NCBI RefSeq assembly: GCF_021462825.1
Contig: NZ_JAKEEB010000036.1
Span: forward strand, 1 to 64,000
Length of the DNA: 64,000 nucleotides
Reading direction: 5' to 3'
Source: Streptomyces glomeratus
GTDB taxonomy: Bacteria; Actinomycetota; Actinomycetes; Streptomycetales; Streptomycetaceae
In this document: positions 57,024 through 64,000 of the stretch, piece by piece
Layout of the letters: each line of letters begins with the position of its first letter
Position numbering within the stretch: the first letter of the stretch is position 1
Notes under the pieces: generated by a model
The model's database searches: none
What the model was told of the DNA's origin: nothing
What the model saw: the letters and a program-made list of their open reading frames with translations, nothing else
Made by a program: the position numbers and the translations under genes

Positions 57024-57088
57024 GGACATCCGTTCCAGAACATCCGTCCGAGAACATCCGTCCGAGGACATCCAGCTGAGGACATCCG
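57022..57088 (+). repeat. five 14-bp tandem repeats carrying a ribosome-binding site
   Basis: Units of the form GAGGACATCCG+3 start at 57022, 57036, 57050, 57064 and 57078, an exact 14-bp period with small differences (GAGGA or GAGAA). The first overlaps the alkA stop codon. The last unit places GAGGA six bases before the GTG start of ogt. The array therefore multiplies the Shine-Dalgarno-like element. Confidence 0.95.
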
Positions 57089-57574
57089 GTGAAACAGCAC
57101 ACTGTCATCGACAGCCCCTACGGCCCGCTCACCCTCGTCGCCGACGACGGGATGCTGTGCGGCCTGTACATGGCCGGCCAGCGCCACCGCCCGCCGGAGG
57201 AGACCTTCGGCGAGCGTGACGCGAGCCCCTTCGGTGAGGCCATGGACCAGCTGACGGCCTACTTCGCGGGCGAGTTGCGGGAGTTCACCCTCGAACTGCG
57301 CCTGCACGGCACACCGTTCCAGCGCGGCGTATGGGACCGGCTCCGCCGCATCCCCTACGGTGAGACCCGCTCGTACGGCGAACTGGCCGCCGCCCTGGGC
57401 AACCCGGGCGCCTCCCGCGCGGTCGGCCTCGCCAACGGCCGGAACCCCGTCGGCATCATCGTCCCCTGCCACCGCGTCATCGGAGCGGGCGGCGGTCTGA
57501 CCGGCTACGGCGGCGGACTGGACCGCAAGCGCCGGTTGCTGGACTTCGAGCGGGGAACAGCGTTGTTCTTCTAG
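57089..57574 (+). CDS. ogt: methylated-DNA-protein-cysteine methyltransferase
   Basis: The 161-residue protein has the acceptor Cys C127 in IIVPCHRVIG and the DNA-binding helix region YGETRSYGELAAALGNPGASRAVGLANGRNP (split over two helices; RAVG includes the arginine finger). It takes methyl groups from O6-methylguanine in a suicide reaction. The start is a GTG at 57089 preceded by GAGGA in the repeat array. It lies directly downstream of the Ada-AlkA gene, so it probably belongs to the same adaptive-response operon. Confidence 0.95.
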   Translation: MKQHTVIDSPYGPLTLVADDGMLCGLYMAGQRHRPPEETFGERDASPFGEAMDQLTAYFAGELREFTLELRLHGTPFQRGVWDRLRRIPYGETRSYGELAAALGNPGASRAVGLANGRNPVGIIVPCHRVIGAGGGLTGYGGGLDRKRRLLDFERGTALFF

Positions 57575-57584
57575 TCCTGGCGCA

Positions 57585-58268
57585 GCCCCGAGCAGCCCCC
57601 AGCAGCTTCGGCGGCGCCGTGCCGGCGGGCTCCCGTACGGTCTCGTCGGCGCGGTCGTCGTATGGGGTCGGTTCGGCGTTCATGATGGTCAGCCGGGCCC
57701 CGTGGTCGGCCGCCAGGCCCGCGAGCCCGGCGGCGGGCTGCACCTGGAGGCTGCTGCCGACTGCGAGGAACACCGTGCACGCCTTGGTGATGGCGACGGC
57801 CTCGGCCAGCACCGCCGGGTCGAGCCGCTCGCCGAACATCACCGTCGCCGACTTGAGGATCCCGCCGCACTCCAGGCACGGCGGATCGTCCTCGCCCGCC
57901 TCGACGCGGGCGAGCGCGTCCTCCATCGGCCCGCGGGCGTGGCACTTGGTGCACACGACGCTACGTGCGGTGCCGTGCAGTTCGAGGACCTTGCGGGCGG
58001 GCATCCCGGCGAGCTGGTGCAGTCCGTCCACATTCTGCGTGATCACCCGGACGGGGACCCCGGATCGCTCCAGTTCGGCCACGGCCTGGTGCGCGGCGTT
58101 CGGTTCGGCCGTCAAGGTCCGGTTCCTGCGCCGCATCTGCCAGGACTGCCGCCGGATCTCCGGGTCGCCCATGTAGTACTCGTAGGTCACGAGCTTCTGC
58201 GCCTCCGGGTCCCGCCGCCACAGCCCGCCCGGTCCGCGGTAGTCGGGGATCCCGGAATCGCAAGGCAT
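57585..58268 (-). pseudogene. truncated sirtuin (NAD-dependent deacylase)
   Basis: The minus strand encodes most of a sirtuin: DSGIPDYRGPGGLWRRDPEA, VRVITQNVDGLHQLAG, ELHGTARSVVCTKCHARG, two CxxC zinc pairs, LAVGSSLQVQPAAGL and MNAEPTPYDDRAD. It lacks the first 18 or so residues, including the NAD-binding GAGIS motif, and the C-terminal end reads into unrelated sequence. The intact copy is at 61013-61750; the two are close throughout. Without GAGIS it should not bind NAD. Confidence 0.85.
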
Positions 58269-58551
58269 CGGTGGATGTAACACAAGCTTCCTGCGTCTGA
58301 GACCTGAAGGAGTGGGCACGCTCAGCCGGTGGAGTACGACCTTCGCCCCCGGCGTCAGCCGAAACCACTTAACTCGACCACACTCAACTCGGGACAGTCG
58401 CGCCCTCTACCGAACCCGGAGCGGTTCACTTCGGTCGCCCAGTCCGCACTCTGCGGGGTGCCGTGGGACCGCGGGAATGAGCTGTCATGGCCTTCCGTAT
58501 GGTCACGGGCGGCTGCATCCAAGGTTGACCATAGGGCTACCTGAATCGACC

Positions 58552-58821
58552 ATGACAATAGCGGGCCCCCGTAGCAGCCCCGTTGCACGTTTGGAAGATC
58601 GCCTGTCACTACGGGATATGAGTGAGCTTGAGGAACAGCGAGAACGAGAGAACGCTCAAGGCGTCTGTCGCCAATCGAGGCATGCGCATGCCATCTCTTG
58701 TTTCAACGCTACTGCTGTAACGATCACTGCCGTGTACACGACTACTGGATCGTTGGCGGCTACAGGAATCGCAGCCGGCCTCTCCGTTGCCCTTGTCTGG
58801 ATCGCGCAGCGGGATTCGTAG
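58552..58821 (+). CDS. small membrane protein upstream of the sigma factor
   Basis: The 89-residue protein starts at the ATG at 58552. A charged N-terminal half (RLEDRLSLRDMSELEEQRERE) is followed by two short hydrophobic stretches (ATAVTITAVYTTTGSLAATG and IAAGLSVALVWIAQ) that could form a membrane hairpin. It ends 34 bases before the chosen sigma-factor start on the same strand. It could tether or restrain the sigma factor, but there is no zinc-finger anti-sigma motif. It has lower GC than the flanking genes. I do not recognise the family. Confidence 0.6.
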   Translation: MTIAGPRSSPVARLEDRLSLRDMSELEEQRERENAQGVCRQSRHAHAISCFNATAVTITAVYTTTGSLAATGIAAGLSVALVWIAQRDS

Positions 58822-58855
58822 AGTGGCAAGAGCGTTGGTCGGAGGGGGAGGCGAT

Positions 58856-59368
58856 TTGCACGCAGATGATGCTTGTGAAGCCTTCATGCGCGGGGAGTAC
58901 GCAGTGCTGGTCCGGCATGTGGTGACTTTGGGATTTGAGAGGCAGCTTGCCAAGGACGCGGTTCAGGAGACCATGGTCGATCTCTTCAGGCAGTGGTCGG
59001 AAGTGAGGGACCCCAGAGCATGGGTTCGCACAACTGCAGCACGTCATGCAAAACGCCTGAAAGATCGGGAAGCGCGGCAGCGGGCACTCGACACTGAGGC
59101 GTTCATACGGACATCTTCAACGCTTCCTGGTCCGGAGGTCGGAATGGCCGCAAAGGAAGAGCTGTTCATCGTCTTGAAGGCCCTTCAGGAACTTCCGGAG
59201 CAGCAGCGTTCAGTCATGGCGTGGCACTTCGATGGATACAAGCCATCTGAAATTGCCCACCATCTGGGTGTTTCTGCGGTAACGGTGCGGTCGAACTTGC
59301 GGCATGCTCGTGAACGCCTCAAACCGCTCTGGCACGAGACAGGCGCTGAGGGGGGCGGTGAAAAATGA
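58856..59368 (+). CDS. ECF-like RNA polymerase sigma factor
   Basis: The 170-residue product has region 2 (YAVLVRHVVTLGFERQLAKDA, FRQWSEVRDPRAWVRTTAARHAK) and region 4 (KALQELPEQQRSVMAWHFDG, then the HTH PSEIAHHLGVSAVTVRSNL). The start is taken as the TTG at 58856, because GGAGGGGGAGG (58841-58851) precedes it. Alternatives upstream (GTG 58823, TTG 58787) lack such a site. The stop overlaps the start of the next gene (ATGA). GC is lower than in the housekeeping part of the window, which suggests transfer. Its target promoters are unknown. Confidence 0.85.
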   Translation: MHADDACEAFMRGEYAVLVRHVVTLGFERQLAKDAVQETMVDLFRQWSEVRDPRAWVRTTAARHAKRLKDREARQRALDTEAFIRTSSTLPGPEVGMAAKEELFIVLKALQELPEQQRSVMAWHFDGYKPSEIAHHLGVSAVTVRSNLRHARERLKPLWHETGAEGGGEK

Positions 59369-60648
59369 ATTACGAGGAAGAGTTCGATATTTGGACGGAA
59401 AGTGTGGCCAGTCAGTTGGCCTCCGGGCTGTCCGAGGCGGCTGAGGCAGCTGAGGGAATTCGACAAGCTCGCTCGCGGGCAGCATCGGCAGACTCGCCGA
59501 CTTCTGAAGGTACTGAGCAGCGGAACCCGATGGATCTAAGCTGGGCCGGGCAGATGGAACGGGGAACCCGGAGGCGCGCTCTCTCAGCGTGGGGAACGGT
59601 TGACACGACGTCTCGTTGCCGTCTTGCCACCTCCGATGAACCGCCCGACGGGCACTTGAACGGCCCTGCCGCCGAATCCCACAACCACTTCGTCGACTAC
59701 GATGAACTGCCCGAGGGGTCCTTCTACGACCCCGACGCCGAGTACGAGCCTGATCCGGAGTACGCGGCCACGCTCGCGCCCGACGCGGCCCGCCAGCGCC
59801 GTGAGCGCATCGGTCCGACCGGGCGTTTGCTGCCGTACTTCCGGATCCCGGGCCCGCTGGTCGATCACGGCCCCGCGACGATCATCGCGATGTGCAACCA
59901 GAAGGGCGGCGTCGGCAAGACGACGTCGACCATCAACCTGGGTGCCGCGCTCGCGGAGTACGGCCGGCGCGTACTGCTGGTGGACTTCGACCCGCAGGGC
60001 GCGCTGTCGGTCGGTCTCGGCGTCAACCCGACGGAGCTGGACTTCACGGTCTACAACCTGTTCATGGAGCGGGGCATGTCCGCGGACGAGGTCGTGCTAA
60101 AGACGGCGGTCCCCAACATGGACCTGCTGCCGTCCAACATCGACCTGTCCGTCGCCGAGGTCCAGCTGGTCTCCGAGGCTGCCCGCGAGTCGGCCCTGCA
60201 ACGAGCTCTGATGCCGCTGATGTCCGACTACGACTACATCCTGATCGACTGTCAGCCCTCGCTTGGCCTGCTCACCCTGAACGCCCTGACGGCCGCGCAC
60301 AAGGTGATCGTGCCGCTGGAGTGCGAGTTCTTCGCCCTGCGTGGTGTGGCCCTGCTGGCCGAGACGATCGAGAAGGTCCAAGAGCGGCTCAACCCCGAGC
60401 TGGAACTGGACGGCATCCTGGCCACGAGGTACGACTCGCGCACGGTCCACAGCCGTGAGGTGCTGGCCCGTGTGGTCGAGGCGTTCGACGACCACGTCTA
60501 CCACACGGTGATCGGGCGTACGGTCCGCTTCCCGGAGGCCACGGTCGCCGGTGAGCCGATCACGACGTACGCCTCCAGCTCCGTCGGTGCCGCCGCCTAC
60601 CGCCAGCTCGCCAGGGAGGTGCTCGCTAGAGATATCAGGAATTCGTGA
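59365..60648 (+). CDS. parA: ParA-type partitioning ATPase, apparently chimeric
   Basis: The frame encodes 427 residues. From about residue 110 it is a ParA close to the Streptomyces chromosomal type: a deviant Walker A, KGGVGKTT, in IIAMCNQKGGVGKTTST, VDFDPQGAL, ILIDCQPSLGLLT, and PLECEFFALRGVALL. The first 50 residues (MNYEEEFDIWTESVASQLAS...) look unrelated and overlap the sigma gene by ATGA, as a native downstream partner would. A low-complexity stretch joins the two. So a partner gene's 5' end seems fused in-frame to a ParA that may have lost its own start. No parB follows; an IS5 remnant does. Confidence 0.85.
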   Translation: MNYEEEFDIWTESVASQLASGLSEAAEAAEGIRQARSRAASADSPTSEGTEQRNPMDLSWAGQMERGTRRRALSAWGTVDTTSRCRLATSDEPPDGHLNGPAAESHNHFVDYDELPEGSFYDPDAEYEPDPEYAATLAPDAARQRRERIGPTGRLLPYFRIPGPLVDHGPATIIAMCNQKGGVGKTTSTINLGAALAEYGRRVLLVDFDPQGALSVGLGVNPTELDFTVYNLFMERGMSADEVVLKTAVPNMDLLPSNIDLSVAEVQLVSEAARESALQRALMPLMSDYDYILIDCQPSLGLLTLNALTAAHKVIVPLECEFFALRGVALLAETIEKVQERLNPELELDGILATRYDSRTVHSREVLARVVEAFDDHVYHTVIGRTVRFPEATVAGEPITTYASSSVGAAAYRQLAREVLARDIRNS

Positions 60649-60673
60649 CGGGCCATACGAACTCGTCACACGG

Positions 60674-60945
60674 TTAGGGGCGGGCCTTCGTGAGGTGTCT
60701 TGAGTAGATAAGTCCTGAGGCCACGGAGACGAGGGTGTGATAAAGGTGCAGGCGCCTTTCCCAGCGGACGGCCAAGAGCTTGAAGTGGTGCAGAGGCGAC
60801 AAGGGACGATGTAGCGGAGCTAGCCCAGGTCCTCGATCGTTCGGAGTGCGCCTGCGGAGGATCACCGCTAGGACGCGGCGTCTGTGCAACTCGTGCCGCT
60901 GGCTGCTGTCATAGCCCTTGTTGCCCGGAAGCGCGTCGGAATGCC
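60674..60945 (-). pseudogene. IS5-family transposase remnant, C-terminal part
   Basis: The minus strand reads LPGNKGYDSSQRHELHRRRV, then PLHHFKLLAVRWERRLHLYHTLVSVASGLIYSRHLTKARP in the same open frame (ending at 60674) after a scrambled middle. This is the end of an IS5 transposase (GDKGYD, then the RWERR region). The N-terminal half and the catalytic Asp residues are absent. It separates parA from the intact sirtuin gene. Confidence 0.65.
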
Positions 60946-61012
60946 TGCGTGGGCGGCCCGGCTCTGGCGACGGGCGGAATCCCTGTGTCTGGCGAGGCCC
61001 CCCGAGGCAGGT

Positions 61013-61750
61013 CTACTGATCACGCCCGGTATGCAACGTGCTCAAGAGATCGGGCAGCGCAGCGCCGATAGGGGTCCGTATGACGTCGTCGGCGCGGTCG
61101 TCGTACGGGGTCGGTTCGGCGTTCACGATGATCAGCCGGGCGCCCCGGTCGGCGGCGATGCCGACGAGGCCTGCGGCGGGTTGGACCTGGAGGCTGGTTC
61201 CCACGGCGATGAAGAGCTGGCAGGCCTTGGTGATGGCGATGGCCTCGGCCAGTACCCGAGGGTCGAGGCGTTCGCCGAACATCACCGTCGCCGACTTCAG
61301 GATCCCGCCGCACTCCAGGCACGGCGGGTCGTCCTCGCCAGCCTCGACCCGGGCGAGGGCGTCCTCCATGGGTCCGCGCGCGTGACACCTCGTACAGACG
61401 ACACTGCGGGCGGTGCCGTGCAGCTCCAGCACCTTGCGGGCGGGCATGCCGGCGAGCTGGTGTAGCCCGTCCACGTTCTGCGTGATCACCCGGACCGGCA
61501 CCCCGGACCGCTCCAGCTCGGCCACGGCACGGTGTGCGGCGTTCGGCTCGGCCTTCAGCGTCCGGTTGCCGCGCCGCATCTGCCAGGACCGCCGCCGGAT
61601 CTCCGGATCGCCCATGTAGTACTCGTACGTCACGAGCTTCTCGGCCTCCGGGTCCCGCCGCCACAACCCGTTGGGCCCGCGATAATCAGGGATCCCCGAA
61701 TCGGTGGAGATACCTGCGCCACTGAGAATGGCTACAAGAGGCCTGTTCAT
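61013..61750 (-). CDS. cobB: NAD-dependent protein deacylase (sirtuin)
   Basis: The 245-residue protein has all sirtuin motifs: LSGAGISTDSGIPDYRGP (NAD binding), TQNVDGLHQLAG with the His next to the acetyl-lysine channel, ELHG (catalytic His region), two zinc CxxC pairs (CTRCHA and CLECGG), GTSLQVQPAAGL and NAEPTPYD. It removes acyl groups from lysines, consuming NAD and releasing O-acetyl-ADP-ribose. The ATG is at 61750. A truncated second copy lies at 57585-58268 in the same orientation. Confidence 0.95.
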   Translation of the reverse strand: MNRPLVAILSGAGISTDSGIPDYRGPNGLWRRDPEAEKLVTYEYYMGDPEIRRRSWQMRRGNRTLKAEPNAAHRAVAELERSGVPVRVITQNVDGLHQLAGMPARKVLELHGTARSVVCTRCHARGPMEDALARVEAGEDDPPCLECGGILKSATVMFGERLDPRVLAEAIAITKACQLFIAVGTSLQVQPAAGLVGIAADRGARLIIVNAEPTPYDDRADDVIRTPIGAALPDLLSTLHTGRDQ

Positions 61751-62371
61751 GAGCCGAGAGTAGGACGTCCGGCTGCTCGGGGCGAACGGATTCAGGGCGG
61801 GCGTTTCGCCCGTAGGTTCCGCCGGATACTAAGGCGCGCGCCGATAGCAGTCGCTGCCCGCAGGCGGGAGGCCCCCCTTCGACTACGGCATCAGCCCGCA
61901 GATGGATACTTGGGTACAAGTAGGCCCGACCGGCAAGAAGTTGCTGCCTTTGACGGTCAAGAACGCTGGTCCGACGTGGGCTTCGAGTGGTCACGAGCAC
62001 TGAGGTGAGCGAGGCACTCGATCGGGTGGTTGAGGTGCTGGCGGGGGTGAGTGAGGAGGAGGGGCAGCTGCGCTGGCTGCGGTCGGCGCTTCGGTCCCTC
62101 GCCCGTCGGCGCGGCCGGGGCCCTCTCGGACGCCGTTGTCGGGCCCTGGAAGTACCCCGTACATCGTTTCCGAGGTGGAGTGGGTCTGAGGGGCCTGCCC
62201 GGCTTGCGTGACTGCTCGACCCCGAGCCTCTTTTCCTGATGGGAGAGGGCTCGTAGGAGGGCTGGGTCGGGTCTTGCGTTGTCGGGGCGGTGTGGGTTCG
62301 GAGTGGCTAGCCTGGTTGTGCCGCAGCGGGGACCGGTGTGGGGTGGTGTGCGGCAGGTACGGGGGGTCTTC
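61751..62371. other. region between cobB and the TIR gene
   Basis: This 620-base stretch holds no confident gene. At 61841-62005 a short plus-strand frame reads PPFDYGISPQMDTWVQVG and onward to SSGHEH, protein-like but without a clear start. From a GTG at 61987 another frame gives STEVSEALDRVVEVLAG and EGQLRWLRSALRSLA before turning into Arg-rich noise. A small hairpin, CGGGCGTTTCGCCCG, lies near 61798. These may be worn gene ends or short peptides. Confidence 0.35.
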
Positions 62372-64000
62372 ATGCATCCGACGGACGGCACTGTCCATGC
62401 CCTGGCGGAGGCCGGTATGGATGAGGTGTTCTTCAGCTATCCCAGAGCGGATCGCGCCGCGGTTCTGCCGCTGGTGGAGGCGCTCAGGGAGGCAGGGGTG
62501 GGCGTCTTCCTGGACGAGTCGGGGATCGACGAGTTCGAGGGCATCACCGACAGGATCCGCGCGGCGCTGGCAGGGGCGCGGCTGTTCGTGGCCTACTGCT
62601 CGGCCACCTATCCCACTCGTCCGGCTTGTCAGTGGGAGTTGCTGACTGCGTTCCGTGCGGCTACCGCGCTGGGGCGAGCGAGCGAGCGCATCCTGGTCAT
62701 CAATCCGGAGCCTGTTGCGGATCACATCCAGCCGGTGCAATTACGCGACGCCCGGTACTGCGTCACTGCCGAGCCGGCCTCTACGGCGCGTCTGGTCGAG
62801 CGGGTCGTGGCACGTGCTGGGATGTCTCCGGGATGTCTCGGGGATGCGATCGAGTCGGAAAGGCCGGTGTGGCGGCCGCTGGAACATCTGGGTTCGGAAC
62901 GGTTCGTCGGCCGGGTGAACGAGTTCTGGCAGTTGCATCATGCACTGCACGCGTTCGAGTACCCGGCGACACAGGACGGGGCGTCGGCCGGCCAGGCCGT
63001 CGTCATAGGTTTGGGTGGAGTGGGCAAGACGCTGCTGGTCGAGCAGTACGCCCGCCGCTTCGCCTCCTTCTATCCGGGCGGGATCTACTGGTTCACCTCG
63101 GCCGCCAGCCACAGCCCTGACGCGCCGAACCCTGACAGTGGGCAAGCGGATGTGCGGGCGCAGCACTACCAGCAGGTTGCGGCGGCCCTCGCGCTCGACG
63201 CCACCGCATACGATCCGGCGCAGGTACGGGAGGCCGCCCGCCAGCACATCCACACGGTGGGCGCGCCGTGCCTGTGGATCGTCGACGACGTTCCCGGTGA
63301 GCTTCCTCCCGACGTGGTGCGGGAGCTGGCGGCGCCGCATCCGCTGGGCCGCACGGTCATGACCACACGCTGGCGCGGTTACCAGCTGCCCGTCATCGAC
63401 GTCGATGTACTGCATCCGGATGAGGCCTACCGCCTGCTCACCACCGCCCGCATCCCAAACGATCCGGCCGAAAGGACAGCCGCGCGGACTTTGGTGCGGC
63501 GCTTGGGCAGTCACGCCCTGGCCGTCGACCTGGCCCGCGGCTGCCTGGCCGACCAGCCGGGCCTGACCTACACCGAGCTCCACAGTCAACTTGATGACAC
63601 CCGGCACGGCGACGCCTTCCAGGATCTGGTCGACGACCTGTACATGCAGGTGCCCACCGACCACACCAGCGACATCGCCGCCACCTTCGCCCGCAGTCTG
63701 CGCCACCTCGACGACCACGCCTTGACGCTGGTGCGGATCGCTGCCCTCCTCGCTCCCGCCCCGCTGCCCGAACGCCTCCTCACCAGCATCAGCAGCAATC
63801 TGAGCCAGGAGGATGACCAGAGCACCCAGCGCGCGGACCGACGTGCCCTGTCCGCCGCCCAGCGGCGCTCCCTCATCCGCCAGACGGGCACCGAGCCCCC
63901 GAGCTGGTTCGTGCACGCCCTGGTCAGCCGCACCCTCATTCTGGACCCCGAAGCAGCGCATCTGAGGCCTACGCTGCGCCGAGCGGCTCTTGCGGCCACC
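62372..64000 (+). CDS. TIR domain - NB-ARC (STAND) NTPase, 3' end outside the window
   Basis: From the ATG at 62372 an uninterrupted frame runs 543 codons to the last base, so the gene continues beyond. Residues of about 15-140 are a TIR-like domain (DEVFFSYPRADRAAVLPLVEAL, LFVAYCSATYP, CQWELL with E89 at the catalytic Glu position). An NTPase follows: Walker A GLGGVGKT (213-220), Walker B LWIVDD (301-306), an RTVMTTRW sensor-like strand and GSHALAVDLA, the NB-ARC GxP-like region. A helical sensor part starts near 430. The family pattern is NAD-consuming or signalling effector plus STAND sensor, as in anti-phage and conflict systems. GGGGGG(T) precedes the ATG. The C-terminal sensor is not visible. 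Confidence 0.85.
   Translation, partial: MHPTDGTVHALAEAGMDEVFFSYPRADRAAVLPLVEALREAGVGVFLDESGIDEFEGITDRIRAALAGARLFVAYCSATYPTRPACQWELLTAFRAATALGRASERILVINPEPVADHIQPVQLRDARYCVTAEPASTARLVERVVARAGMSPGCLGDAIESERPVWRPLEHLGSERFVGRVNEFWQLHHALHAFEYPATQDGASAGQAVVIGLGGVGKTLLVEQYARRFASFYPGGIYWFTSAASHSPDAPNPDSGQADVRAQHYQQVAAALALDATAYDPAQVREAARQHIHTVGAPCLWIVDDVPGELPPDVVRELAAPHPLGRTVMTTRWRGYQLPVIDVDVLHPDEAYRLLTTARIPNDPAERTAARTLVRRLGSHALAVDLARGCLADQPGLTYTELHSQLDDTRHGDAFQDLVDDLYMQVPTDHTSDIAATFARSLRHLDDHALTLVRIAALLAPAPLPERLLTSISSNLSQEDDQSTQRADRRALSAAQRRSLIRQTGTEPPSWFVHALVSRTLILDPEAAHLRPTLRRAALAAT

Overview
The window is high-GC actinobacterial DNA and reads as a Streptomyces chromosome. The evidence is strong third-codon GC bias, GTG and TTG starts, and families that I recognise as Streptomyces proteins (DUF5302, SCO5918 family, DUF6278, DUF6480, a PcaDC fusion, PucR regulators, an F420-dependent oxidoreductase). 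All assignments are made by eye; nothing was searched.

Positions 1-20.7 kb form a worn region. Intact genes sit among insertion-sequence remnants and broken genes. There is an IS5 scrap and a helicase scrap at the left edge, then a cold-adaptation block (cold-shock protein, DEAD-box helicase, CBS protein, SCO5918-family protein at 2.4-5.2 kb). An IS30 element with a multiply broken transposase follows. Next come two MerR-type regulators (8.1 and 10.9 kb), each behind a long conserved leader with covarying hairpins, plus remnants of RsbW-like ATP-binding proteins, a TrhA-type membrane protein and an RNase J paralogue. A desaturase/reductase pair lies divergent from a PucR-like regulator (14-17.4 kb). 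A triply broken hypothetical gene and an IS110 transposase killed by a 23-bp tandem duplication end this part.

Positions 20.7-57.6 kb are mostly intact housekeeping and catabolic genes: PcaDC, an MBL-fold protein, exonuclease III, a secreted CocE-type hydrolase, gamma-glutamyltransferase and a ClpC-like ATPase. At 33.7-42.7 kb is a reductive pyrimidine catabolism cluster: two beta-ureidopropionase paralogues, a class III aminotransferase, a PucR regulator, dihydropyrimidinase, an LLM F420-dependent oxidoreductase and an NCS1 transporter. It probably converts dihydropyrimidines through N-carbamoyl-beta-alanine to beta-alanine and then to semialdehyde. At 45.4-50.0 kb is a giant P-type ATPase with a degenerate first half and an active second half. 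From 50.6 to 57.6 kb are a second GGT-like enzyme, an inositol-phosphatase-like enzyme, an FAD oxidoreductase, a macro-domain protein and two alkylation-repair genes.

Positions 57.6-64 kb are again accessory. A truncated sirtuin gene and an intact sirtuin gene, in the same orientation, bracket a cassette holding a small membrane protein, an ECF-like sigma factor, a ParA ATPase that looks chimeric, and an IS5 remnant. The window ends inside an uninterrupted reading frame (62372 to beyond 64000) encoding a TIR domain followed by an NB-ARC/STAND NTPase, a probable defence or signalling protein. The most interesting items are the covarying MerR leaders, the TIR-NB-ARC gene and the ParA/sigma cassette.
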